Below, piece after piece: positions 1 to 12,084 of a stretch of 64,000 nucleotides of DNA. Within the stretch, counting starts at the first letter, position 1, and every line of letters begins with the position of its first letter. The stretch is taken from positions 34,802,475-34,866,474 of the forward strand of contig OX123205.2 of assembly GCA_944739405.2 (NCBI GenBank), in the 5' to 3' direction. A program made the translations under genes and the position numbers. A model generated the notes under the pieces. That model had not been told where the DNA came from and ran no database searches. It saw only the letters and a program-made list of their open reading frames with translations. The stretch comes from Euclidia mi. Taxonomy: Eukaryota; Arthropoda; Insecta; Lepidoptera; Erebidae.

Positions 1-1430
1 TTATTACAGAAAAATCCTTCGAATGTTCCCGAAAATATTTCCAGTCGCATATATTTCAAAGGTTCTTGACCTCGACGAGATTAGATCTTATCAGATAAGG
101 GTTCGATAACAGCTTTGCCACGGGTTCCTCGACCTCAATATTTAACGATATTACAAGGAGATCTAAGCTTCCTTTGGTACACGAGACCTTAAATTTTTGT
201 AACGTAGACACTTGTTAATATCGGTACATAAAATTATTTGTATAATTTTCAAGAGCAAAAGTTTAATAAAGTTTTATAAGCAAGCGGTGTATACCTATAA
301 GTAATTTTACAATTAGCTATTGTCACTTTTTTCATATCAATGTATGTATTATTGTAACAATTGTTGGTATACCTAATAAATAAATAAAGTGTTTCATAAT
401 ATTTTTCATTTATGTTATTAAATAAATATTAAGTAGGTAAATGTAACAGGTAAAGTAAACAAACGAGAAAAAGGCAAGAATTCTGGTGCAACGAATTAAA
501 AATAATTTGATTTTGCTTGCGTTCGACCTGCCTGACTGGGTATATAAAAATATATTCAGAAAACAAAAATCTACTTTTGTTATAAAATATTTGTCAGTTA
601 ATCATAAATTCGAATATTCGATCGCCATTTCCACCACAGACAGTAGCAGCGCATTTTATTTATTTTTATTTTATTTTTTATTGAATGGGTATGCAAAAAG
701 TCATACCATGTCATGATATAAAAAAACCATATCAGTCAATTTAATTCTCAGAAAAAATACCAAACAAAGATAAAAATAACTATATTTTTATAATAAACGT
801 AAATACTAACACAAACAATGCATAACACAAAGTATAGTACCCAATCAACAAAAAAGAACAGTACTTGGCCTTGTAACATAAAGAACAAAACGCTTGAAAC
901 ACATACAGTATACAAAAAGAACATACAATGAAATAAAACTAAAGTAACAATCCAGTTCAGTTGTTGATATGACTATCATAACTATAGGGTCCATATCACC
1001 GATTTCTGTCAGACAAGATGTATGTAAGTCGCCGGCTCTTTCAATAGATTGCATTGGTTTGAAAAATCACGGACTATTGTTACGTTTGTTGTCGATATTA
1101 TATTAATACAGATGATATAGGAGAGGAAAGAAAAATAGGAGATAAATATACTTTTTTAAGTCTCTATTAATAACCATAAAATTATGTTACGATTTCGGAT
1201 TAATATACTCGACATCGGATTTTAAGCTCTTCCTGAAATTGACAGCGCTCTCATTGATAAAATAAAAGCCAACAGTGATAATGCTGGTAGGTACTTGACA
1301 TCGGTTTTCTGCGAGAAATAATTAAAATTTGATTCTGCTGTTCAAAAGAGACGTAAAACCAAAAGGATCTAATATGGAAGAATCTATTCGATACGTACCT
1401 ACGTTATGTGTAGTGGCTTAACCCATTCCC
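1..1430. other. AT-rich stretch without recognisable gene
   Basis: Only short open frames are present, the longest about 76 codons, and none shows a recognisable domain or a composition different from the background. No element termini were identified here. It is probably intergenic or intronic. Confidence 0.6.
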
Positions 1431-1436
1431 AGTCCC

Positions 1437-1456
1437 ATGAGCCACATGTGGCTCAT
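1437..1456. repeat. 20-bp perfect palindrome
   Basis: ATGAGCCACATGTGGCTCAT is self-complementary over its full length. It lies just inside a TTAACCCATT string (about 1418), which resembles the TTAA-plus-C-rich starts of piggyBac-type MITEs, but no matching second terminus was found, so only the palindrome is asserted. Confidence 0.55.
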
Positions 1457-1689
1457 AACAATTGAATTTCTATTGTGTCTGCGGTCGGACAGTGAAAGTA
1501 TTAAGTAGCTGCGCATGTGGCAGCAGTATGCTGGGTAGTTCGATATAGCAGAATGTTTCTGTATTCTTTGTCGTTTTTCTAAGGATTTTTATAAAATATT
1601 TATTGAGTTTTCCTTTTTTTTAGACAGTAAATTTTTACAACAAGGCATATTCTTATTTTCCACCTTTGTCAAAGCGTAACCGAGAACAC

Positions 1690-2129
1690 TTAAGCCATGT
1701 ATTCACTAGGGGACAAAGTCGCTCGACTTATCGCGAACAGTCGCAGGACATTTACGTGCGACTGTCCCGCGACAATGTCGACCGACATTTCGCTCGTCCA
1801 CATACCGGCATTGTGATCAAGATGTCGCCTAAGTGTTTACACTGTTTCGTTGGTAGTGTAGACCAACGAAGTGTATATATTCGCGGGTAGTCGCGGAAAA
1901 AATAGCAACACACGTCCTCACAAGTCAAATGCCGTCGGAAACTGTCGAGGGACACGAAGTCGCGTAAGGTCGACGCTATCGGAGCGTCGACAAGCGACTT
2001 GTTCCCCGACACCTAGATGTCGCCTGCGATGTCGGACGATGTCCCTCGCGACGTCGCTCAACACGTAGAATTCGTGTCGGGCGACAAGGTCGCGGGACAA
2101 ATGTCCCCTAATGAATAAGAGGCTTTAAG
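1690..2129. mobile_element. GTCG-rich foldback/MITE-like element
   Basis: The two ends are inverted copies of each other, about 18 of 22 bases: left GCC..TATTCACTAGGGGACA, and the right end as reverse complement GCC..TATTCATTAGGGGACA. The interior is unusually rich in GTCG/CGAC words, with many short GTCGC and TGTCGC iterations, unlike the AT-rich flanks. It has no coding capacity; the small frames inside are by-products of this composition. Such structure fits a non-autonomous DNA transposon. No convincing target-site duplication was found, so the superfamily is open. Confidence 0.6.
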
Positions 2130-2739
2130 CGTAGCTACACTACAAACAATGTGTACTAAAGAAAAGTTGTAAAATTGAATATCATAATTTTGTCAACAAA
2201 AGAGATGAAAATTTCACGGTCGCCGCCAGCGTTTTATTTATGATCCTAGTTTTATCGATGCCAGATCAAAAGTAGGTAAAAAGGGAATATAAAATTCATG
2301 AAACATAAACTTAAAACTCTTATTTTCTTTTCCGATAGTTGGTACAGTAAAATTTATCCGTTTCGTTGAGATAATTTTAGTCTATGCGTGTTCGTAAGCA
2401 AGCATTGTCCGGTATGTTTACACTGAGATAAAAATATTTGCGGTTCGAGGCGTATTTTATTAAATTTGTGTTTTCTGGGTTTGGGCTAGATCTATCGACT
2501 ATACTTTCTCTAAGTTTATCCTTATATTAGACACGTGGGTAACCGGCTAACCTTAAAGGTATTAAGATAAGACGTTTATGGGACATAGGGACGACAATCC
2601 ACTTTAAAATTTTCGATTGACTCTTTATTGAGTTAACAACAAACGATACATTTGAATTAAGAAGTTACCGTGAACACTTACAAGTCTATGATAAAAGTTC
2701 ATCTTCCTAGCGTTGACCCGGCTGCATCCAAGACCTTCT

Positions 2740-2890
2740 TCTTGGAGTCCGGGGTTCGCAGACTAGTCTAGCCAGATTAGACAGAATGTTATCTATCTTA
2801 CAGAGCGACTGCCTTTCTAAAAGAATGAAAAATGAACTGACTGCCGCAACCTGAATGAATAGCGATATTCCATGGCTAAGACACATATAG
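2740..2890 (+). repeat. Dispersed repeat family A, copy 1
   Basis: This copy has the landmark order seen in four others: TTCTTGGAGTCCGGGGTT, then a segment near AGATTAGACAGAATGTTA, then GACTGCC, then GCAACC and GGATAGCGATATTCCATGG-like text. Family members lie at about 9.84, 12.09 (inverted), 12.69 and 47.30 kb. No coding sequence is visible. The class (SINE, LINE 3' end or other) is unknown. Confidence 0.5.
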
Positions 2891-3011
2891 TTTGTTCTAC
2901 TAAGTAACATAATTATTATAAGTAGCATATAATATAAGTGAAGCTTAATGTAATCTAATCTAGTACAAAAACCTTAAAAACAAATTTAGAAACTGAAAAT
3001 ATTTACATGGT

Positions 3012-3209
3012 TTAGGCGTCGTAAAATGCCTCCGCATCAATGTCATCGGGTAACGTGCCCAGAAGGCAGGCAGCATTGCCACGCTGGATGGCAATGCTGA
3101 TTCTCTGAGCAAAGAATAAACCAGCCTTCTGGTCACGTGAGACGTCGATTAACCGTTTCGAGCGCTCGGACCCCATGAGCCTAGCGTTTCCACCCCAAAC
3201 GGCTCAAAC
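3012..3209 (-). pseudogene. Retroelement C-terminal fragment, frameshifted
   Basis: On the minus strand, about 50 codons ending in TAA encode a conserved-looking tail with IDVSRDQKAGLFF, AQRISIAIQRGNAACLLGTL and a final EAFYDA. Just upstream, in a neighbouring frame, lies PFGVETLGSWGPSA. One indel around 3160 separates the two frames. Tails of this type (VETLGxWGP followed by QRISIAIQRGNAA) occur at the C-terminus of retroelement polyproteins in animal genomes, from my recollection of such proteins. The parent family is not assigned. Nothing further upstream is recognisable, so this is a truncated relic. Confidence 0.5.
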
Positions 3210-3446
3210 ACGTAATTACTTACTAAATTACTGTATTTGGCTAAGACCAGTGTCACTATATTCAATGGTGCTCACTTCTCATAACGGCTGTAAAAATATA
3301 CCATTCTCAATCCCCTTACTCCAACATTCGGCATTTAATCATTAAGCGTGACAAAAACTAAAGTAGGCCGAAGTTCGCCGAAGTTTTCCGAATGACCCAA
3401 GAGCTGAGCTTGGGAGCAAAAAACGACCAAACTCTGTACAGTAGCA

Positions 3447-3479
3447 GAACTACACAACATAGACCATGTTGTGTAGTTC
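3447..3479. repeat. Hairpin, 14-bp perfect arms
   Basis: GAACTACACAACAT and ATGTTGTGTAGTTC are separated by five bases and pair perfectly. The function is unknown. A second, longer hairpin lies 220 bp downstream. Confidence 0.6.
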
Positions 3480-3695
3480 GAGACAAAAAAAGTGGCCCAG
3501 TATTTGTAACTGCGAAAGGAATGAAGAAAATAGTTAGAGCATTAAGCTCTAGGCTACTTTCGGAGTTCAAGCCTTCGATTGTTATTGCTAGACAGTAGGC
3601 AATATTGTCTTATGTAGGAGTTCAACGTTGTGTAACACTAAATATAGTTTTTACGTTATGTTTGTTTTTTTTATTAAGAATTGATAACATCGCGT

Positions 3696-3745
3696 TAGCG
3701 ACTAAAATATCTGTGCTACCCTTAGTACAGATATTTCAGTCGCTA
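3696..3745. repeat. Hairpin, 19-bp arms
   Basis: TAGCGACTAAAATATCTGT pairs with the downstream arm ACAGATATTTCAGTCGCTA with one mismatch, leaving a 12-base loop. It may be the core of a small foldback element, but no flanking duplication is evident. Confidence 0.6.
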
Positions 3746-4040
3746 CGACCTCAACGTCAGGCACGACTAATTTATAAAAAAACTATATTGACAATAAAAT
3801 GTGTAAGTACATGAATGCAACAATAGTATATCTTTGATCTAAAATAAGTTCAGAACACTAGTATATCATCGCAAAATTATTTATTTTATTATAATTACGT
3901 GTGCGATTTTCGTGCATATAAATATAGTATATTGAACATATGCTACTCCGCAATACCATTAAAACCAGTGTTACTATATACCTTAGGTTTTTAAACCATT
4001 ATTACCCAAAAATAAGCTGTTAGTAAAGTGAAATTCTTAT

Positions 4041-4261
4041 ATTGGCGATGCTAAGATTTTAACTAGCGACTCTAGCGGCAACTTTTAAGGTGTCTAGGAA
4101 CGACACTTATACAGACCACTACTACTTTTGACCACTGTCAAAACATGTACCACCATAACCTCGAGGCAAAGTTGTATTAAAAGCTATCGTTGAAGTGTCG
4201 TTCTTAGGCAATTTCTAAATTTCGCCGCTAGAGGCGCGCGGATAATTATTGCATCACCAAT
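4041..4261. mobile_element. MITE with imperfect terminal inverted repeats
   Basis: The left end ATTGGCGATGC matches the inverted right end ATTGGTGATGC. Further in, both arms carry CTCTAGCGGC and TAGGAACGACACTT (right arm TAAGAACGACACTT). The 221-bp unit has no open frame of note. The arms are diverged, suggesting age. The target-site duplication was not resolved. Confidence 0.6.
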
Positions 4262-7200
4262 AGCTTTTAAATTTTTAATCGATTTTAAATAAAAGCATCT
4301 TAAATAAATCCTTATTACAAAATAAATGTATTAGACACATATTTACGTAGTACCTTGACCTTTTTGTCCTTTTACACGACCAATTTTTGTCCCCAAGTGT
4401 ACAGGTAAGCGCATTGCGAAAAGCAACCCGGGCCGTAAAACTACACGAGCCGTGTGCCTTCCGTTACGCACTTATCAGAATTAAGATACGCACTTCGCGT
4501 AAAGATGGCTGAACACTGATGTAAGTAGTTTTTATTGCCGGAACTTGTCAAATTGGCCTATTACTTTTAATTGTTGGGGACAGATTATCTTACAAATATT
4601 CTGCTGATAGTTCAATTAATCTTTCCTAGCATTTATGTAATGTTTCATTCGAGTTATTAATTGAAAAAAATTGGTCAAATCTATAACAGCATTATCAACA
4701 TATTACATTCTCACGGATAAATAATGAAGTTCTTAAATTTTTTACATGACTTCAAATTTATTCTACAAAATAAAACATCCGAACCTTACCATTCTAAAAG
4801 ACTCACTCCGTATCACTAATATCTAATTTGTCAAAAGTTGATTAAAGTACTACACTTTCATAACCTCCATTTTACATTGAATTATTTCATCACAACATTC
4901 ACAACATGTTTATATACATAACACAGAGAAACAGCAAAATTTATTTACTCAGTATTCAGTTAACAAAGTTTTGTCTTTCAACTAGGACAAAAGTAGTTGA
5001 TATCAGCGATGCTGAACTGAGCACGCAACCGTATTGTTCGGCAAAAGCTGTTGTATTTCTTGTGCAGTGTGTATCATGGGTGCAATAAAGTTGTTTGTTA
5101 GTTATATTAAAGCTTTTTGTAATCATTGCGATGTCATAGGGCGATATTAATATATTAAAGATGTTGTGAGATAATTCCATTTGTGTGGTTTCATAGATTT
5201 CATTTGCAAAGTTTAATATTGGAATATTTGTTGCCATTAATTTTTGGATTTAAGAGTTACATTGTTGATTACAATACAACTCGTATCAGTGTTTGTGTCA
5301 TTAGAGTTTGAATATTTAGATTGATGAGAAAGCCGTAATTTCACATCTATGATGACAATTATAAAGTAACAGAATTTCTGAATTTTGATCTAAGAAATTT
5401 GACTAACTCATGACTCATGACTTATAATGCACAAACATTTGACTAGAAACATGAAATTCTGCACTTCAAAATTCCCAGGAATGGTTAAAATTATCCGACC
5501 ATCGTCGACAAAAACGTACGAAGTATACTGAAGGAATCGGCAGGCATGAATTGCACTTTCCTCCTCAACACAACTCGGGAAAACCTAAAGTAATACCAGT
5601 CTGTCACCACCTTAACGCGCAGTTGTGCCTTACTTACATAACAGGGCGTATAGTATTATTTTATGTTCTGATTTGAGGAAAAATCGATTACAAATAGTGA
5701 TAGGGGAACTATTTTATATACCCAAGTCACTTGATTTTTATGGGGCAAGTTGTATTGCACCCTTAGAGTAAGATTTGGAGATAATAAGATACGGTTTCCA
5801 AGATTGCTTTTGTAGGCATTCCGGCTACGTTTCCTGGTAAAAATGGAAATTGTCGTATTGCTTAAGTGATCTTGTTTTTTGTAATGGATTCTAAAAATAC
5901 AACGAAGTAAAACAATACAAAAAGTATTGCTGTTTGCCGGTACGTACTCCACTGTTTGACCTCCTTTTGTTTCGAATTCTTCTAATGTTTCTTTCTGCTT
6001 ATTAGATACAACCGTGTAGTAATTTAGGACCAGATAGTTGATAAACTTGGATGTAATTCTTGAGACACAACTGGAAATTTTACTGTAAAATAGATACGTT
6101 ACTAGTTATTCACATGCGTACAAAGTGGTATTAATGATGACTTTATAGACTCAAAGAACCATAAAATGCTTTCGAAGAAGTTTTCATTATCTACACGAAC
6201 CAGTGTCTTCTTTTACATAATCGCGTAACCGTAGATCATGGATTTTGGCAAATCATATCAAGTTGTTAACCACAATATTCGCTACAAACTTACTTGATGA
6301 AGGAAACGAAATGCCACTGACTGATGCAGGCAGTTAACCGTAAAATAATATACATCTTCAGCATAATCATATGCTTGTATTGAAGATGGATGTGACAATC
6401 CCTCTACCCACAGAAACAACACTTACTTATTAGTCGTCTGATACTCTGATGACTATCGGACGACTCAAGTGTAAGCAGCCAACCAAAATATTGGTGGAAG
6501 CAAATCCAAAGATGCTAGATAGGCATCAGCCTGCCAAATGTGACGATTACTAAACAATTGTCCCAATCGGTGTAGATCGCCCTATGATCTACAGTGGACG
6601 TCTATTTTGGCCCCAAGACAAAAATCTTCTATTCATAATAGGACGAAGAAAATAGACCAGAAACCGATGACAAAAACAAAGACATATTACGTCAAACGAA
6701 TACATCAGCTGTTAGTAATGCAAGATTTCTCCGTGGAATGTCTCAGTCTTTACACTCTTAGACAATGCTTTACAATGCAAATACGACTGTGCCACTTACT
6801 TCTAACGAGTTGCAGTAAGATGGTAACTGCAGAACAAATGAAACTGCTACTACATTCCTACCTCTGGTAGGGTGACCGTTTCTTCAACATTTAAGGATAT
6901 TTTAGGACCTGTGATAGACTGTGCTCATTAATCTATATATGTAAATCGATGACAATGATCCAATGTGCTCCATACAGTCTAAAGGCCCGTTGGTTTCACC
7001 TGTCAGGACTTGTTGTAGGTGACTAATTTTGTCAAATGATCTGAAGAACTTATTCAGTATTTCCTTGTGTTCAGGTACCAATAAATATGCTGAATATGGC
7101 AGCCGTGCCGTGCTCACAAGGAAGATTGTTGGAGAAATCCACTTAGGAGTCTCCTAAAAGCTTACCTACATTTCAAAGAAATCCCACCAACTAGACTGAA

Positions 7201-7450
7201 TTTATACGTATAGCTTGTCTCGCGGATTCACTCCAAATGGTGGGTTTTTTAATTCCTCGTTTTGGTTTACTTTATGCGACTGAAATTTTACTCTGTGTGT
7301 ATTTCATAAATAAACTATAGGCGCTTAATATTCAAGTTGAAGTTTTCTCTTCAGGTTTGGACATCTTTTTTGGTACGCATTCTTTGGTATTATGAGATCT
7401 TTAATTGTGTCTTTAAACCGCAAGCTATTTTGTTTATCAAACAGTAGTAC
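4262..7450. other. Unassigned AT-rich stretch with short ORFs
   Basis: The region has open frames of 60-98 codons, notably minus-strand frames at 4956-5237 (93 codons) and 5656-5952 (98 codons) and a plus-strand frame at 6607-6870 (87 codons). None shows a domain, signal peptide or retroelement motif I recognise. Stops break every longer reading. It may include a very old retroelement body, but I cannot show it. Confidence 0.4.
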
Positions 7451-7463
7451 TATTGATTTTTTT

Positions 7464-7732
7464 GACGTGACAACGTCTTATAAATTGGTTTGCCGGGTGA
7501 CACTTCAAGAAACTGCGTTACGCTCCGCTCACGTTATGCGCTCACAATGAGAGCGAGTGAGAGGCACGCGTCCCGCCTAAGAGCGAGAGAGACAGACATA
7601 AAAAGTGAAAGGCACGCGTCTTTCATCCTTCTTCCTACTATACGAATGAATATTCACATTAAAATTATTTTACCACTCAAAGTCGTTGTCACGTAAAACT
7701 TTCGCCCGTATACCGACTTTACAGGCAACCAA
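7464..7732 (+). repeat. 269-bp repeat, copy 1 (inverted twin at 41162-41430)
   Basis: The unit runs from GACGTGACAACGTC to GGCAACCAA and appears base-for-base identical to the reverse complement of 41162-41430. Both copies sit between T-runs of 7-8 bases on either side. An 11-bp inverted pair, ACGTGACAACG near the start and CGTTGTCACGT near 7684-7694, gives internal symmetry. A 68-codon frame inside (7490-7696) is conserved only because the DNA is identical. There is no SINE A/B box. The element class is unknown. Confidence 0.75.
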
Positions 7733-7764
7733 TTTTTTTATGCTAGTAGTCAACGTTTAACTCT

Positions 7765-8030
7765 ATACCGTTTTTTTATAATAGTAGGCGGCAAACGAGC
7801 AGACGGATCACCTGATGGTAAGCAATTACCGCCACCCATGGACACAAGCAACACCACAGGAGTCACAAGTGCGTTGCCGCTCCTTGGGGTTGGGAAAAGG
7901 GATAGTATAAGGAGTGGGATGAGGGAGAAGGAATAGGGGATAGGCCTTCAGACACTCTCAAAAACCAATAGTTTAAATAGTTTAGGTACTGTTACTTTAA
8001 GTCGATTGTCTGTGAGATATAATATTATTT
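7765..8030 (+). repeat. Dispersed repeat family B, copy 1
   Basis: It opens with a T-run and GGCGGCAAACGAGCAGACGG, then CAATTACCGCC, CCCATGGACA, CACAGGAGTCACAAGTGCG and GGGAAAAGGGATAG, and later TTTAGGTACTGTTACTTTA. The same ordered landmarks occur at 49.17-49.44 kb. The text is very common in lepidopteran genomes from general knowledge. It is non-coding. Confidence 0.65.
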
Positions 8031-8034
8031 ATCT

Positions 8035-9640
8035 GAATATTTAACAAGTAAAATTTGAATGAACCTCAACCTAAGCCTCATACTTGGATGAAACAAAACG
8101 ATAACTCTTCTGAACAAAAATCTACGGTGTTCTGAGATAAAATATATAAAAATTTGGTACTATCGAATTGATAACCTCCTCTTTTTCAGGTCGGTTATAG
8201 CTGTGTTTCAATTCCTAATCTATAACAAGACAAAAACTTTCTATTCATAATTTCTTGGTAAGAATAATGAGGTCGAAATTACTACCTACAAAATAATAAG
8301 AAACACTTCTGCTCAGAATCTTAATTAAAACGATCTTACTGTTGGTATTTTTTGCCGTAGTCTATTAATGGACCATCGAGTACTCAAGACGGCAAAGACA
8401 AACTGGAGAAAAGTTCAATTTAAAAGTAAAAAAGAAGTCTTATTCACTGTACTGTTTTATTGGTATTCAATTAATTAACTGGAAAGTTCTAGAAAATTGC
8501 AAGGTTTCTAGGAAATATTTTGAGTTGCTATTTTGCTTTGTGATTCTTGTAATAAAATCGGTGAAACGAATTGCGAAGGTTGCTCAGGGTTTTTTTAGAC
8601 TTTATGTATGACACAATTTTAAAAAGGTAATCTCACAGCTACGCCTGAGGGTTTTATTTCCACGATCTAATCGAGTAGATTATTGACCCAAAGAAGGTGT
8701 TTAGGTTGACTGGATAAAGTTGAAATTGTTGTTTCGAGTCTGGTTGTAATTTGTGTCACAGGATTTATTTCTTTCTGGTGTGAGCGTCTTCTCTGACAAA
8801 CAAAGTAAAAGAAAATAGGCCTGGCCTATGGGTCTCTTTAATGGTTGCAGAAACCAAGGAACCAGATGTTCCATGTTAAAAATGCTGCAAACATTGTAAA
8901 ATAGGTAAATGCTGCCAAAACCACTGCTTAAAAAAGTAACCACATGCTTTAAGCTGTTAATGTGCTCAAGCTCACAATATTCTACTAAAATACACTACTT
9001 TCAAGCCCTCTACAGATACAAATAAAATATACAGTCACGCTACCATACTTCACATTTCACGATAAAATACCCCTCACGAATATATTCTGAACACACCCGT
9101 GAATATTCCGCAAACACTTTTGACTCACACAGCATGAAGCGCCATCAAAACTAGTCCGAAATCATTAACCTAGAATCCAAAGTGTTGAAGTAACAAGTAC
9201 TGTATAAAATAACTCAATTTCGCGCCAATTTAAACTTCTGGCAGCCATCTTTATTACGTCAGAGGTCTAATTTAATCCGATTTGAAGGCACGACGCGAAT
9301 ATTCGTCAAACTTGCCCACTTTGATCTTTGAATTAGAGTGCGCGGTCCAATACACGAGTCCCCAAAATGTTGTTAATGTTAAACAAATACTTACATCTTT
9401 CTCGGGATTATTTTATTATGTTATGAACCGTGTGATGAACCAGGGGTTGGCGACAAGCACGATTAAGTAGCCGCGACACGATATTTTTTAAAGTCAAGCC
9501 GGCAAATTTTGTTTTGCCATTTAGGGTTAGATATATACCTACATATAAGACAAATTATGAAAAACAAAAAGAAAATCTAGCTTCTTAGCTATGCAATATA
9601 CCTATATGTTCCATGGTGTAAAACACTTGCAAATCTTCTT
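8035..9640. other. AT-rich stretch without recognisable gene
   Basis: No domain-bearing frame, element terminus or RNA gene was recognised. Open frames here (for example minus 8701-8943, 80 codons) lack any supporting feature. Confidence 0.5.
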
Positions 9641-9834
9641 TAGTAAAAAATTAACAGCGTTTTAGGGTTCCGAGATACACTGTTAGTCGCGGTAAGCGTT
9701 TCTTCTGAAAACGGATTTCATACTACTTGGTGGTAGGATATGCGATTAATATAGTACTAGTATAGAAGTAAAGGTGGTGAAGGCCACCACGGTGGCATGA
9801 AAAATATCCAGAATGTACTCCGGTTGGGATTACA

Positions 9835-10055
9835 TCATGATCCCAAACTTTTCTTGGAGCCCGGGGTAAACTTACTTGTCTTACCAGGTATGACAGAATA
9901 TTAGCTTTCCCACAAAGTGACTGCCGTCTAACCTCCGCAACCCAAAGGGATAGCGAACCTCATATCAATACTGAACCTCAATCACGACTATCAAAAATGT
10001 TGATGACAGTCGGGACCTACTGCATAACGTACCCGAGGCAGAGGAAAAGCAATAA
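9835..10055 (+). repeat. Dispersed repeat family A, copy 2
   Basis: It shares TTCTTGGAGCCCGGGGTAAA, a block near CAGAATATTAGC, GACTGCCGTCTAACCTCC and GCAACCCAAAGGGATAGCGA with the other family A copies. It ends with a GACAGTCGGGACC-type segment comparable to the GACGGCCGGGTCC of the 12.69-kb copy. Confidence 0.5.
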
Positions 10056-10844
10056 TTAACTATTTAATACCCATGCTGTATCTGATCTCTTACATAACTG
10101 TATAAGCGGAACCAAATCTCCCTTCACAAAAATAGAATACTAGATACTATTCTTATATTTTTTATTACGATAATAATATATTTAACTTATTGATATTCTA
10201 TTCTAGGGCCCTTTGAAGCAAAGAGTTATCAACACCGAACACCATTTGTATCAACTCAGAATAAAAGCAAAAAATATAATGTTTTCACAAATGTTTTCAA
10301 AGGAAATGATTATAACTTGACATTATCTAAGTTTTGGCCCAGTTTCAAGTTCAGTTCAAAAGAAATAATTAATGGGATTTCTCTACAAAGACAGTTAGAT
10401 AGGCCGCTTATGTGTAAAGCTCTTCATTCATTTACTATTTTATAGGCTTAACTTGGACCAATTTTGATGTAATATTCAGTACTACTTTGTTAGGAATTTT
10501 CCTAATTTACTATCTTTAACATCGAACATAATTATTATTTGAGATATTGTGAAAATTTAAAAATATTTTCGAATGATATTTTCGAAGAAAGAAGATCAAG
10601 TGCAATTAAATTAACTAATCCAGACTTACACTGGTCTGACTATTTAATAGTTGATAATAATAACAATGTTCTATTAAAGTCATAGAGGTATAATTCCACC
10701 CTTTTTAAAGTATGCTTGTGAAGATTAATTTAATTAATAACAAGACATTCTCGCCCACGGTTCTGACTTTCCTCGGGAATCACAGTATCTACCGGTAAAT
10801 CCCTTTGGTAGTTTACATAAAATATTAACTTGTTCACAAAACAA

Positions 10845-10925
10845 AAATGTTGTGCTTGGGAATCGAACCTACATCTTTCGGTCTAGCACCAAGGGTTATT
10901 AGCTACTAAACCAACAGATCTAACA
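10845..10925 (-). repeat. tRNA-derived SINE head
   Basis: On the minus strand the order is TTGGTTTAGTAGCTAATAACC (A-box-like), then TGCTAGACCGAAAGAT, then TAGGTTCGATTCCC (B-box). This is the internal RNA polymerase III promoter of a tRNA-like sequence, but it cannot complete an acceptor stem, so it is a SINE head and not a tRNA gene. Its body probably continues to lower coordinates. Confidence 0.6.
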
Positions 10926-11484
10926 ATTTTCATTCATTGTACTATGTTATCAAGAGGCCAGCTTTGTTTATATTATTTACATTGCAACGAACAGCATTTG
11001 CATTTCTGATTTCTTAGTCCAAGTTTGTAAAATATTGAGTTTAATTATTTTTAACCAGTTTCTACCCTTGTTACCGCCAAGAAAAACAAACCACCGTGCT
11101 GCTTCGATGTACTAGCTATATTATTGTAAAAATATATCGAAAGCCGATCAGTGGTGTTTCGTAGGTAAGAGTATTATTCATCTGATCAATCGCCACAAAT
11201 TGTCATATTTTTAATGGTACTAGGTTCTATGGTATTTGTTCGTGTTAAAAGCGATAATACTTTACGATGATTTCATTTGGCCTACAATTAAAATAAAATG
11301 AAGAATATTCTGTAAATTGTACCCTAACCATAATTCCTTGTAACTTCATATCTTAAACCACTAATCTCTATTAAAATGTTAAGTTTAATAATAAAGATCG
11401 TAATTTTATAAAGTTAGTTAGAGTAGTGCTAAATATAGAATTTTGGTATAGGAGCTTGGAATCATACAATGTATCTTCTATGTA

Positions 11485-11575
11485 CAAATACATACATAGA
11501 CTCACGCCTGTTTCCCCGAAGGGGTAGGCAGAGGCATATAAAACGCCCACCCTCTAGCTATACATTTTATACAAT
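11485..11575 (-). repeat. SINE/LINE-A-type 3' tail fragment
   Basis: Reading the minus strand, GGGCGTTTTATATGCC leads into CTCTGCCTACCCCTTCGGGG, then AACAGGCGTGAGTCTATG and a short TATG run. This is the same tail as in LINE-A and in the SINE copies at 11617-11868 and 55855-56090. The 5' part is missing. Confidence 0.6.
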
Positions 11576-11616
11576 GAAGTCCCTCGGCCGTCATAGCTTT
11601 TAGGTACATATATATA

Positions 11617-11868
11617 TTTTTTTATAGTCTCACGCCTGTATCCGCGAAGGGGTAGGCAGAGGTGTAATATTAAACCCACATTTCGCTATGAATTTTTAGG
11701 TCACAAGTAATAATGGGGCGAGCCTATTGCCGTTACCGGGCACATCACCAGACGCCGTGCTGCTACTGAGAATTCGGAAAACCCAGTAACACTTTTGCCC
11801 GACCCGGGCAATGAACCCGGGGCCTCCGATCAGCAGTCACATACGCTATGCACTGGACCACGGAGGGA
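11617..11868 (-). repeat. Near-complete tRNA-derived SINE with LINE-A tail
   Basis: On the minus strand it starts at a CCTCCGTGG tRNA-like 5' end. An A-box (TGGTCCAGTGCATAG) and a B-box (GGGTTCATTGCCC) follow, then a body with GGCAATAGGCTCGCC. It ends with CTCTGCCTACCCCTTCGCGG, ATACAGGCGTGAG and an A-rich tail. The 3' tail is shared with LINE-A, a relationship known from many LINE/SINE pairs. A second 3' fragment of the same family lies about 50 bp to the left. Confidence 0.75.
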
Positions 11869-12084
11869 GTCTTTTCAGCTTTTTGTGAATACGCAATAAA
11901 CTCATAAACTACCATACAGATTTTTATACAGTTTCCTAAATTTCCCTGTAATTCCTGAAGGAGTTTTATGTGTATAACTCTCCCAGGCGATGTCTAGTAT
12001 AGCACCACTAGCAAAATTTTGATCTAATTCACGCTTATGAAAATCTTTACCTTTAAAGGAGGCAGTGATAATAAAGTGGAGATA

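Noticed and set aside
7490..7696. 68-codon frame, identical in two copies, as a conserved small protein
   Set aside because: Identity extends equally over the whole 269-bp DNA unit including non-coding parts, so the conservation is at DNA level and does not support coding.
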